Below, one piece after another: positions 44,984 to 54,937 of a stretch of DNA of 64,000 bases (positions are counted from its first letter, which is position 1; every line of letters starts with the position of its first letter). The stretch lies in NCBI GenBank assembly GCA_963575745.1, contig CAUYUJ010014186.1, positions 226,001 through 290,000 on the forward strand, given 5' to 3'. The DNA is from Prorocentrum cordatum. Its lineage: Eukaryota > Sar > Dinophyceae > Prorocentrales > Prorocentraceae. The notes below the pieces were generated by a model. It did not search any database, was not told the origin of the DNA, and was given only the letters and a program-made list of their open reading frames with translations. The position numbers and the translations under genes were made by a program.

Positions 44984-45360
44984 GGAGGCAGGGAAGGACG
45001 GAGCGGGAGGAGGCAGGGAGGGACGGAGCGGATGCTGAGCTCGGAGTGGCCGATTGCCTACCCTGGGAGCCTAGCTCCGCCACCCCGGGAGTGGCAGACC
45101 GCCCACCCAGAGTGGCAGACCGCCTACCGCCTCCGCCGAGCCACCGCCCCCGAAGTGGCCGACTAGCCACTCGGGGTGCGGGGCGCCGAGTTGCCACAGG
45201 TGGGCGATGCCCGATCGCCCGAGCCGCGCCTGTGCCCCGATGCTTGCCCTTTGGGCGGCTCCTGCCTCCTCCCTCCTCCTCCTCCTCGTCCTCTTTGTCG
45301 TCGGCGGGGGCCTGACCCCAGCACGACGGCTGCTCGGGTCAGAAGCTTGAGAGGAATGAG
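44984..45360 (+). repeat. AGG-bounded module, copy 1 of 3
   Basis: The unit runs from GGAGGCAGGGAAGGACGGAG through GCTGAGCTCGGAGTGGCC and GGGCGATGCCCGATCGCC to GGTCAGAAGCTTGAGAGGAA. Copies 2 and 3 lie at 46184 and 46844 in the same orientation and are nearly identical over about 360 bp. Open frames (Arg/Ala/Pro-rich) occur on both strands; none is convincing as a gene. Confidence 0.9.
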
Positions 45361-45544
45361 GACGATGATGCTGACGATGATGATGCTTATGATGATGCTG
45401 ATGATGCTGATGATGCTGATGTTGAGGAGGAGGAGGACCAGTGTAAACCCAAGACTACCGATGTTGCAATAAGCCCTCCCTTTCAGTTTGCCGCTCACAG
45501 GTCCCTACAACGACAGAATTTCACCGAGGGAGGTGTCCCGTAGG

Positions 45545-45770
45545 AAGACAACCGTTTGAACATCCTGAACCGTGCCAAAGCACGATTCCTGCGACTTCAA
45601 CACCGCAAATCAACATTATTGTTGCGTTCTGACGATCCTGAACCATGCCATGATACCATTCCTGGGACTTCAGCACCGCGAGTTATCGTGTCTGTTCACG
45701 CTGACAGACCTACATCGTGCCAAAACAACATGTCTGGGACGTCAACAATAATACGCGTTGCTCATGGTGT
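45545..45770 (+). repeat. ~75-bp minisatellite, three copies
   Basis: CCTGAACCGTGCCAAAGCAC, CCTGAACCATGCCATGATAC and CCTACATCGTGCCAAAACAA begin copies at about 45565, 45640 and 45709, each followed by CTGGGAC.TCA.CA. Confidence 0.7.
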
Positions 45771-45828
45771 ATGCTCTCCACACGTTCAACTCTGGCAAAC
45801 TTTTAAGACGAGTGTGCGCTGCGCTAGA

Positions 45829-46015
45829 TCGAGAACCACGTTTTGAAAACGGCCCGCCCTCCATTCTTGAAGCTGCGGCGAACTTTGAAGGCGAGGGTGC
45901 GCGGCGCTAAGGAGAGAGCCACATGTTGAAGCAGGCCCGCCCTCAACCCGTTCGACTCTTGCGAACATGCGCGGCGCCACGGCGAGGGCCACACTTTGAA
46001 AACGACCAGCCATCG
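45829..46015 (+). repeat. ~80-bp minisatellite, three copies
   Basis: GA..ACCACGTTTTGAAAACGG, GAGCCACATGTTGAAGCAGG and GGGCCACACTTTGAAAACGA mark copies at about 45832, 45914 and 45988. Confidence 0.65.
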
Positions 46016-46183
46016 TGAGCGGTTGTAAGATTTAAGCTTCAATCTCATAAACGGTGAGGGAGTCTCGGGCGAATCGCCTGGCCCGCCTTGCCGACAACGT
46101 CTCTGGGTGCGACAGGAAGGAACTCCTTTACCAGGTAAACGGATGTAGGAGGAGGAGGAGGAGGAGGAGGAGGAGGAGGAACG

Positions 46184-46619
46184 GGAGGAGGCAGGGAGGG
46201 ACGGAGCGGGAGGAGGCAGGGAGGGACGGAGCGGAGGCTGAGCTCGGAGTGGCCGATTGCCCACCCTGGGAGCCTCGCTCCGCCATCTTGGGAGTGGCAG
46301 ACCGCCCACCCAGAGTGGCAGACCGCCTACCGCCTCCGCCGAGCCACCGCCCCCGAAGTGGCCGACTAGCCACTCGGGGTGCGGGGCGCCGAGTTGCCAC
46401 AGGTGGGCGATGCCCGATCGCCCGAGCCGCGCCTGTGCCCCGATGCTTGTCCTTTGGGCGGCTCCTGCCTCCTCCCTCCTCCTCCTCCTCCTCGTCCTCT
46501 TTGTCGTCGGCGGGGGCCTGACCCCAGCACGACGGCTGCTCGGGTCAGAAGCTTGAGAGGAATGAAGGGGGGGGGAGGGGGAGGAGGAGCAGGAGCAGAA
46601 GCAGGAGCAGAAGCAGGAG
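46184..46619 (+). repeat. AGG-bounded module, copy 2 of 3
   Basis: Matches copy 1 and extends beyond it: after AGAGGAATGAAGGGGGG it shares GGAGCAGGAGCAGAAGCAGG with copy 3. An AGG array lies on both sides. Confidence 0.9.
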
Positions 46620-46843
46620 GAGGAGGGGGAGGAGGAGGAGGAGGAGGAGGAGGAGGAGGAGGAGGAGGAGGAGGAGGAGGAGGAGGAGGAGGAGGAGGAG
46701 AGGAGGAGGAGGAGGAGGAGGAGGAGGAGGAGGAGGAGGAGGAGGAGGAGGAGGAGGAGGAGGAGGAGGAGGAGGAGGAGGGAGGAGGAGGAGGAGGAGG
46801 GAGGAGGAGGAGGAGGAGAGGAGGGAGGAGGAGGAGGGAGGAA
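46620..46843 (+). repeat. AGG microsatellite between module copies 2 and 3
   Basis: About 220 bp of nearly pure AGG/GGA. Confidence 0.95.
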
Positions 46844-47277
46844 CGGGAGGATGCGGAGGCAGGGAAGGACGGAGCGGGAGGAGGCAGGGATGGACGGACC
46901 GGATGCTGAGCTCGGAGTGGCCGATTGCCTACCCTGGGAGCCTAGCTCCGCCACCCCGGGAGTGGCAGACCGCCCACCCAGAGTGGCAGACCGCCTACCG
47001 CCTCCGCCGAGCCACCGCCCCCGAAGTGGCCGACTAGCCACTCGGGGTGCGGGGCGCCGAGTTGCCACAGGTGGGCGATGCCCGATCGCCCGAGCCGCGC
47101 CTGTGCCCCGATGCTTGTCCTTTGGGCGGCTCCTGCCTCCTCCCTCCTCCTCCTCCTCCTCGTCCTCTTTGTCGTCGGCGGGGGCCTGACCCCAGCACGA
47201 CGGCTGCTCGGGTCAGAAGCTTGAGAGGAATGAAGGGGGGGGGGAGGGGGAGGAGGAGCAGGAGCAGAAGCAGGCGG
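46844..47277 (+). repeat. AGG-bounded module, copy 3 of 3
   Basis: Same unit and 3' extension as copy 2. It ends about 45 bp before the SL relic and the plus-strand LINE. Confidence 0.9.
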
Positions 47278-47323
47278 AGGCCTGAAGCTGACTGCCCACC
47301 CCCAGGCTACTTCCTCGACTCGG

Positions 47324-47345
47324 TCAGTAGCCGTTTTGGCTCAAG
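47324..47345 (+). other. relic of the dinoflagellate spliced leader (DinoSL)
   Basis: The 22 bases match the conserved DinoSL (D-CCGTAGCCATTTTGGCTCAAG) at 20 positions, with differences at 47326 (A for C) and 47333 (G for A). The 3' 12 bases are exact. Directly after it, 47346-47357 resembles the SL segment CCATTTTGGCTC at 10 of 12 positions, suggesting a second truncated relic. Tandem relics are known from mRNA recycled into dinoflagellate genomes. It sits at the 5' side of the LINE coding sequence. Confidence 0.7.
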
Positions 47346-49579
47346 CAATCTTGGCTCCATCAGCGCCCACTTCGCCTCGTGGGTCACCGCGCTGGAGGAT
47401 ACGATTTACACTCATCATGCATGTAAGGCCCCGCCTGGCGCCCGCAGAGCAGAAAGTGCCAGTTTTCACAAGTCAGTGGTCCAGCAAGGGGCTTCACTTG
47501 GAGAGGCCCAGCCATTTCAAGACGAAGTTGCGAACTGGTGGACGCAGGTGAGTACTATTGCAGCCGGCCTACAAAAGCATCGAGAACGGCAAAATGGGAA
47601 AGAACAAGTCGAGCATTTACTGGAGTGCTGCAGCAGCTTGGCCAATGACATTCCAGACAAAGCATCGCATATTCTCACAAAGCTGGAACCAACTTTCGAT
47701 AGTGTGGTCAGAGTTTTGAGAACAATCAAAGATCAATCAGATTCAGTGGTCAAAAAAGTTGCAGCCCTCACACGGAAAGCGAGTAAAAGGTCCCAAGCTC
47801 GAGCTCTCCATGCATCAATGGAAAAGTTCCGAACGTGGGTTGATTCTCAGGAGGCAATGGGATGTTTGCATAAATATATTAAGGAACAGCCGCTGCCGCC
47901 GCAAGAGTATGAGACAAGTGACGGAAAGGTTATATCTTCGCCGAAAGAAATGATCGACGCCAAGGTGCCCAAGTGGATAGGTATCTGGGCGCCACCGTTG
48001 TTGAGTTATGAAGATTTGGACAGAGCTTTCGGAGAGGCTCGTACGGCAGCAAACGTCAACCCCTTGTTGCCATTAGATCCTGATGACATCAGAAGAGCGA
48101 CAAAAAAATGATGCCTAATGTAGGCCAAGGAGTTGACATATTATCACCGACGGACATTGAAAGACAGTCAAATACAGCCTTGGAAGAGCTTTCAGAATTG
48201 TATCAGTCAATTGAAACAAGTTTGTGTTGGCCTGTGCAAACTCAGTTGGTGATTGGACATATGACGCCAAAACATCGTGGAGATGGTGACAGAGTGATAG
48301 GATTAATGTCAATGCTGAGCAGAGTGTGGTCGCAAGCACGCGACTCACACGTAGCTGAGTGGTCAACGGCAACGGCCCCCAAGTGGGACGCTGAAGTGGA
48401 GGGCAATGCAGCCCTTAGAGAAGCATTCGTAAGAGTATTGGACGAGGAGTTAGCTGGAATTCTGAACACGCCCCTCGGACACGGACTCATGGATATAAAA
48501 GGATTCTATGACACAATAACGTGGTGTAGACTAATATGGAGTGCAACTGTCAAAAGTGCCATAGTTCAATTAGACCTCCCAGGAGACCAAGCTGAGCCCT
48601 CCAATGAGGCCTTGGACATCTTGGGCACAATTCACGGGGCCCTCCCAGGGCCGCGCCAGACGGTAGCGAGAGGGGAGCTTGCAGGACTCCTCTTAGCGTG
48701 TCAGGCCTCGGCTGGGCATCTGATATATATATATGTGATAATCTAGGCGTTGTTTCGGGCTTTTATAATAAGAAGTATTTAAACCCAGAGGGTGAAGATT
48801 CCGATCTTTGGGAGAAGCTTGGTCAGGAGTTTCTTCGCGGACGTGGCCCTTCTTGTGTAACAGTGCTGTTCGTGAATTCCCACCTAGACGGCAAGGCTGT
48901 CTTTCAGGAGCTGTTTCCAGAGTGGTTGATTTTAGCCAATGCCGCAGCAGATGCAGCAGCCGAAGTTGCGTCAGACGAATGCCGTGTCCCTGCAAAAGAT
49001 AGGCACAGTGTCAATTTAATTGAGAAAAAGGCGTTTCTTGTGCGACACAGATTGCTGCGGGCCACGCTTGATGCCACGGAAGTCGAGAAAGAGATAGCTG
49101 CCAGTGAGCGAAGGAGAAATACGGTTGGTCCTGACGCCAGCGTCCTCTCCCCTCCCCCGCCCCCTGGCCAAAAGTCAGCTTCTGTTTTCTGTACAGAGCA
49201 TGTCCTCACAGACCGTGGCAATGGATGTCAGAGGTGTGGTAGCACCGCGACTCAGGCCGAGCTCCTTGAATGGAGAAAGAGCCCATGTTTCCAATTAAAT
49301 AACCTAGGAGGCGTGTTTCGGTCTCTCCCTGAGGAGGCTCGGTTACACCTGGCGGGGGGTTGGGTCCATCAAGCGCACCAAATGCAGTGCCATTCGGGAT
49401 TACAGACCTGGTTTTGCATAAGTTGCGGTTTCTTCGGCCAAGCCCAGCTCGTTAGCTTAGGAAAGGAATGCCCGAATGTAATACCTAAGCATCGACAGGA
49501 ATACCTAAGCCGTATTTCCCGCCATCTTCCTCCGAAGGTTTTAAGCAGGGCTGAGAAGGAGAAGAGGGGTAGGCTTTAG
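47346..49579 (+). pseudogene. plus-strand LINE fragment: pre-RT, RT motif A, RNase H remnant, C-terminal zinc modules
   Basis: Three frames in order. 47346-48110 encodes a helical pre-RT region (for example LECCSSLANDIPDKASHILT and PKWIGIWAPPLLSYEDL). 48108-48700 begins the RT core, with LVIGHMTPKHRGDGDRVIGL and DIKGFYDTI (motif A Asp at about 48494). Then sequence jumps at about 48570-48620 to RNase H-like ARGELAGLLLACQA, so motifs B-E, the YxDD box and the first RNase H Asp are lost. A TATATATATATA run at 48721-48734 coincides with a frame shift into ICDNLGVVSGFYNKKYL, NSHLDGKAVF and NAAADAAA. The C-terminus has CQRCGS, and H-x12-C-x2-C with CISCGF, ending KRGRL then TAG. Confidence 0.7.
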
Positions 49580-49790
49580 GGGGGGGTAAGCGGTCGTCCG
49601 TCGTGAGCGAGCGAGCGGCGACGGCGCGTGCGCGCGGCGCGCGCGCCGCCCCTCCGTTTACCAACTTCAAGGACGGCGGCCGCCCCGCGCGCGCGCCGCG
49701 GAGCGCGCGTGCTGCCCCCCCCGCCCCCCTCCTTCTGCCCCTGCCTGATGCTGACAAGACTTAGTCTTTGCCTCACTCACTCCTCGTCCT
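49580..49790. other. no supported gene
   Basis: Very GC-rich flank of the LINE, with GCGCGC runs; nothing gene-like. Confidence 0.4.
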
Positions 49791-49935
49791 CCTCCCTCCT
49801 CCGCCAAGTCCTTCCTTCCTCCTTCCTCCTTCCTCCTTCCTCCTTCCTCCTTCCTCCTCCTCCTCCTCCTCCTCCTCCTCCTCCTCCTCCTCTTCCCCCT
49901 CCTCCGCCAAGTTCTTCCTTCTCCTCGGCCATGGC
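49785..49935 (+). repeat. TCC/TTCC then CCT microsatellite
   Basis: TCCTTCC heptamers (49812-49850) pass into pure CCT (49852-49892). Confidence 0.9.
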
Positions 49936-49939
49936 CCTC

Positions 49940-51840
49940 GGCTACTCGTCTCCTCCTCATCCTCATCCTCACCCTCCCCAGACGGACAAGCAGGGGCCAC
50001 TGGTGGTGCCTCGGCCGAGAGCGCACCACACGGCGCGGGCGCAACCTTTGTCTGCGCGGCACCCGCGGGGTCAGGCGGCGGGGTCAGGCGGCCATGAAAA
50101 AGGCGCGGCCGTTGCGCGGCGAGGGTGCTGGGCCAGATCGGCGCGTCGTGTCGACCCGCGGCGCGCCCGCTGCCAGCGTTCAACGTTGGACGCCGCTGGC
50201 GACCCAGAATCGGTCGATGTTGGACGATCTGACGTTCCGGAAACAGCCGATCGCTCAAGGAATCGGGATCCCCGTGGTGTCACGAACCAACGACGGGTCG
50301 AGACGGCACCAACCTGCAGTAGGGTCAGCCCCGACGGGGGTCAGTCTGTCCCCTCCGATCTCTTTTGGCTGGCCCGGGCTTAGGAGCCATGTGGCGCGCG
50401 GCTCCAGGAAGGGTCCAGACCTCCAGGGGTCCACTGTGAAATCATGGCGTCAGGGGTCTGGGGAGGAGAAGGAACCGGAGGAGGAGGACGAGGATGAGGA
50501 CGGGAGGGCAGCGGGGCGAGGGGTAGGAAGAGGGGCAGGCTTCTCAGGGCAGTAGGGCGGTTGGTGGCGGAGCAGGAGGACTGGGGTTTAAGGATTGGCG
50601 TACCTTCATAGAGCCAGGTCTGTATGCACGAAGGGCCGACATTCAAAACTCAGCGGTACAGAGGCCCTGCGGATCGGCCAAACCTTCACGGGCTCGACAT
50701 GCAGTTGTGGAGCCATTGTCCATACTCCTGCCTTTGCTCCAACGGTCGATGCCGACAGCTCAAGGTGCAAAGGGATCGGCCCGACGATCACAAATCACGA
50801 AGTCCATCATGTGCAGGCGTCTCGAGAATACCTCCAGTAGCCCGAAGATCTGGAACAACACCAGCAATATCTTGGGCGTCCTTTTCCTTGCCATTGTTCT
50901 TGCCCTTGCCGTTGGACGGAAGATCAGCAACAACAGCCGCAACGTCGGGCCCCCGAACATGGGCATGGCGCTGGGATGTCGCACCTCGAGGTCCCCTCCT
51001 CGCTGTTGGGTTTGCCCTTGCCCATGCAGCGGCTGGGAGGATTCGCGCCGCGAGCAGCCCGGCCTCCAGCAGTCGCCTGAAGACTGAGCGTCCCCAGGAT
51101 CGCGAGGACAGCGCCCTCCTCAACTCCGTGACGCCGGAGCTTCGCGGCCAGGGCGGCACCAAGACCGGCAGGGCGGCTCCCCAGACGTGCGATGCTCGGC
51201 ACGGGGTCCCTGGAAGTCCCGACCCTTCCGCCGGGGCCGCTTTGGCATCCCGGGTCTTTTTTGGAAGGTCCTGGGATTACCCCGAGGCTGAAAACGACGA
51301 AAACCTCTCGACCTGATTTTTTCACGACGCGAGCATGTCTGGGAGGTGGACCCCCAGAGGCCGGAAATTACGAAGACCTCCCGTCTACTTTTTTCATGAC
51401 GCGAGCGCGTCTGGGTTGCTCGTGTGCTCCAGCGCCGCGAACGGCTGGAGCAGTGTCCTGCACGGGTGGCGCGCGTGGGCGGGCGCTGCCTGCGCGAACG
51501 CCGCTCGGCGTTGCCGACCGCCGCGGGAGCCAATGCGCGACAGGGAGGCACCATCTGGCGCGGGCGGGGCCGACGAGGCAGCTCGCGGCGTGCAGGAGGC
51601 GAGCTGCGCCCGCGCCGTAGGAGGGGGGGTGCCCTCCTCCAGGTGGACGAGGAGGAGGAGGAGGAGGTCCCGAGCGATGGAAGGCGCGGCCGATCAGATC
51701 GAGCGCGCCCCAGCAATGGGGAAACAGAAAGCTGTGGAGCAGCGGCAAAGGATGGCTGCCAGGCACAGCTCATGCACACTCTTGCGCCCCCAACCTAGCT
51801 CATCACACGAGCAGGGCGGAGGCTCCAGAGCCTGCGAAGG
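49940..51840. other. no supported gene
   Basis: Mixed GC-rich sequence. A diverged ~70-bp direct repeat containing TTTTTTCA[CT]GACGCGAGC occurs at about 51315 and 51390. A minus-strand reading with AALAAKLRRHGVEEGAVLAI near 51110-51170 looks protein-like but is isolated. This may be 3' flank or tail of the minus-strand LINE. Confidence 0.35.
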
Positions 51841-51846
51841 GCAAGG

Positions 51847-52492
51847 TCACTCAGGTAACCACTTACCTGTGCGAGGGTGGCGCTGTCTCATCATGCGAGA
51901 GATGGCTTGCTCCTGGTTCGAGCGAATCGAAGCGGCAGAAGACGGACCGACACATCGAGCTTCTAGCTTACGATTGCGGCCTTGCGATATGGAGTACGCT
52001 CCGCATGACAAGCAAGTCACTCGCGCGCCGAACCGTTCCACACGATGGTCCAGCGCTGTGAGTGCCTGCTCGATCATGTCCCCCCCGTCCTCCTCCTCGA
52101 CGGCGACGGCGACGACCCACCCGCCATCCACGCCCACGGGCCCGTCCTCGGGGCCTGCAGCAGCAGGCTCGAGGTCACGGGCTGCTCGAAGCGCCGCGGC
52201 GACAGAGCCTGCCGGGTGGCGGTAGCCCTTAAGGCGTGAGGCTGAAGAGCCTGGCGGCAGCAGCACGGCACAACTCGGATGGCTGGCAAGGCTGCTGTCG
52301 GAGAGCACGGAGGGAAAGTGGGGTGCGGGCCCAGCGGTCACACGATCGACAACGATACTCCGACAATCGGTCGCGCAGCCTAAAATCATGATTCTCCAGG
52401 ACAGCGGGGGGAGCTTGGCGAGGCTCGGGCACGTCGACCCGCGGCTGGAGCTCATCAACCCTTCTGGCCACCGTCCTGGTCATCCAAGACAA
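51847..52492 (-). pseudogene. minus-strand LINE, C-terminal zinc domain
   Basis: On the minus strand, DDQD/MTRTVARRVDELQPRVDV begins near 52490, and the last 60 residues read VTCLSCGAYSISQGRNRKLE, RCVGP and ISRMMRQRHPRTGKWLPE, then TAG at 51847-51849. The pattern H-x7-C-x2-C-G-x(n)-C followed by a basic R-HP-TG tail matches the C-terminal module of the plus-strand LINE at 49.4 kb (HSGLQTWFCISCGF...C). It lies downstream of the RNase H domain in the element's reading direction but is separated from it by satellite repeats. At least one frame change is needed between 52492 and 52458. Confidence 0.5.
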
Positions 52493-52705
52493 ATACGAGC
52501 ATCCTTGGCGAATTCAGCAAGAAGCATCTTATGATATTTTTCTAGAGTCTGGACCACTATATGCGCGCGTGCACTTTTTTTACCTAACAGTTTGTTCTGA
52601 TAGGTTTCTAGTGGTCTCAAAAGAGAGCAGCAAATGACTCCACAGGGGGGTCTGGGCGGGTGCCGGACAGGGTGCCGCAGAAGTCGTTTTAAGCCAGCAG
52701 TCACA

Positions 52706-53045
52706 CACTTCGTGCTCTTCGACCTCCCAGAACTCCATTCCCGGGCCACATTTTGGATGCCCGGAGCCAACTGTAGGCCACTTCGTGCTCTTCGACTTCC
52801 CAGAACTCCATTCCCGGGCCACATTTTGGATGCCCGGAGCCAACTGTAGGCCACTTCGTGCTCTTCGATTTCCCAGAACTCCATTCCCGGGCCACATTTG
52901 GGAGGCCCGGAGCCAACTGTAGGCCACTTCGTGCTCTTCAAGTTCCCAGAACTCCATTCCTGGGCATGATTTTGAATGCCCGGAGCCAACTGTAGGCCAC
53001 TTCGTGTTCTTCGAGTTCCCAGAACTCATTCCTGGGCCACATTTT
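52706..53045 (+). repeat. 73-bp tandem repeat, 4.6 copies
   Basis: CACTTCGTGCTCTTCGA occurs at 52706, 52779, 52852, 52925 and 52998, each exactly 73 bp apart, followed by CCCAGAACTCCATTCCCGGG and GCCCGGAGCCAACTGTAGGC. The period is not a multiple of three, so it shifts frame with each copy. Confidence 0.95.
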
Positions 53046-53051
53046 GAATGC

Positions 53052-53395
53052 TGAGGCAGGCTGATGCTGCGGCTGAGGCAGGCTGAGGCTGAGGCAGGCT
53101 GAGGCTGAGGCCGAGGCTGAAGGCAGACTGAGGCTGAGGCTGAAGCAGGCTGAGGCTGAGGCTGAGGCAGGCTGAGGCTGAGGCTGAGGCAGGCTGATGC
53201 TGAGGCAGGCTGAGGCTGAGGCTGAGGCTGAGGCTGATGAGGCTGAGGCTGAGGCAGGCTGAGGCTGAGGCCGAGGCTGAAGGCAGACTGAGGCTGAGGC
53301 TGAAGCAGGCTGAGGCTGAGGCTGAGGCAGGCTGAGGCTGAGGCAGGCTGAGGCTGAGGCTGAGGCAGGCTGAGGCTGAGGCTGTGACTGCGACT
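53052..53395 (+). repeat. GAGGCT / GAGGCAGGCT array
   Basis: A hexamer-based array (GAGGCT with GAGGCAGGCT variants). A longer phrase with GAGGCCGAGGCTGAAGGCAG recurs at about 53108 and 53267, suggesting a ~160-bp higher-order unit. Confidence 0.9.
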
Positions 53396-53559
53396 GCCGT
53401 TGCCGCTGCGACTGTCATCGCGAATGCGACTACGACTGCGAGAACAGCAGAATTCTACAACTGGATTTTCATCTGAATCTGGAGGGGAATGCTTTCAGAT
53501 ATGCTTCTACATATCGCTGTTAGGTTGCTTTGCCGGGATAATTTTGCAAAATGGTCTGC

Positions 53560-54576
53560 TCATTCATTGCCAATGAAATTTGAATACGAGGCCGATGGGT
53601 CTGCCAGCACATCTTCTGCAGACCTGTGTGCTGGGATCCAAGAAATCCTCGGCACATCATCCTGGCACCCGCTCTGCAAAGCTCTCCAGACGGACGCGTG
53701 ACGAGACTTGGCATTTTCATTATGGGGCCCCAAAACGTGGCCAGCTTTGGCAATCGACAAGTGGTCTGAGATGGTATCAACATCACTGCCTGCAAACTGC
53801 GCAGCCATCCGCGCCGCGTAAAACTCTGCACGCGGTACCGTCTGGATGGGTTTTGGGAGCGCTCCGTAAACCGCTCGAAGAATTATGCTTGACCCGTCGA
53901 GCTCGATGACTGACCAGCCACAGCGGGTGAGTCCTGGCGTCGACGATGCGAAGCCATAACCGTCCGCGTACACCCTCCGCCCCCAAACTCCCCGCCAGCC
54001 CCCCCGCCCCAAGACAGGATACTCAGCGCAGGGAGCATCGGGCAGTGGCGGCTCGGGCGGCAGCCCACATCCAAGATTAGACGTATCAAGGCCCTGGGGT
54101 CCAGAACCGTGGTTAGAAATCATGGCGTCATGATGCTCCAGGACCTCGTCTGGGGGCCGCTCTTCGTCGGGAACATTGAGGGCCTTGGGGCATCCAAACC
54201 ATTGGTGGGCCTCCGTGCCAGGACAAGTTTTGCACGTGAAACAATCGGGCGAGGGCCGAAGGTCAGTAGAGTGCAACCGAACAGGCGTCCACACAGCTGC
54301 AGCCCACAGTGCTCGCAATGCGCCTTCCCTGCTAGCATCCGTGAACTTGCCAGCAGGACTCCTGACTCCCACCAGGGAGGTGCATGACGATGCGGCTCGA
54401 CTGAAACCGACGTATACCATCATCGAGGAGGCGACGCACACCCCAGGGGCAGGACCATACAAGGTCAATCCTGTTCCCTTGGTCGGTTTTTCAAACGAGT
54501 GGGCGACACCATGGACCAACCGACCCTCAACAGGGTAGGCCAGACCGAGTGGACGGGGCCTCGAGCTCCAGCCCAC
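53560..54576 (-). pseudogene. minus-strand LINE, RNase H domain
   Basis: The minus-strand reading has a Cys/His patch (DCFTCKTCPGTEAHQWFGCP) and then an RNase H fold with its acidic residues in order: RVYADGYGFAS (D), VPRAEFYAARMA (E), TISDHLSIAKAG (D) and ISWIPAHRSAEDVLADP. The frame ends FIGNE, then TGA at 53560-53562, and continues without a break as ADHFAKLSRQSN. GNE-x-AD is the conserved end of RNase H, so the TGA stands where a sense codon (TGG, one transition away) is expected. The displayed start is an alternative codon; it is really continuous with upstream pol sequence. Confidence 0.75.
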
Positions 54577-54937
54577 GTGACACGATTGGCCAGCCTATCG
54601 CAGATCCGAGCCCATGCTCGGTGTAGGCGGGCATGATCGACTCTGCCTTCCCACAGCACCGTGGCATATCGCCCAACGAGCGGAACAAAGGAATCACATA
54701 TCGTGTCGGATCGATCGTCCTTTCTGTGTGGCTAAACACAAAGTTAGGCACGACTTAGGCTTGGCTCCAGCAAGACCCCCAGCGAACGTTCGAAGCTTTA
54801 GAGGAGACGTGTCCGAGATCCCAGAAACACCAGCCCCATGACCAGCTGCTGGGAGGAGCCCTGTTCTCCAAAGGGTTTTAGCGGCCTCTCCAGCCGCGTG
54901 CTTCAAGCCCCAGACCTTTCTACGCTTGGCAAGCACA
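54577..54937 (-). pseudogene. minus-strand LINE, RT-RNase H connection, frame-shifted
   Basis: Short overlapping minus-strand frames carry the linker between RT thumb and RNase H (for example VFSHTERTIDPTRYVIPLFR and RLHRAWARICDRLANRVTWA). Several small indels break it. Confidence 0.5.

Noticed and set aside
46379-46909. 176-residue frame covering module copy 2
   Set aside because: Becomes poly-Gly/Glu in the AGG array; the module part is open on both strands and has no motif.
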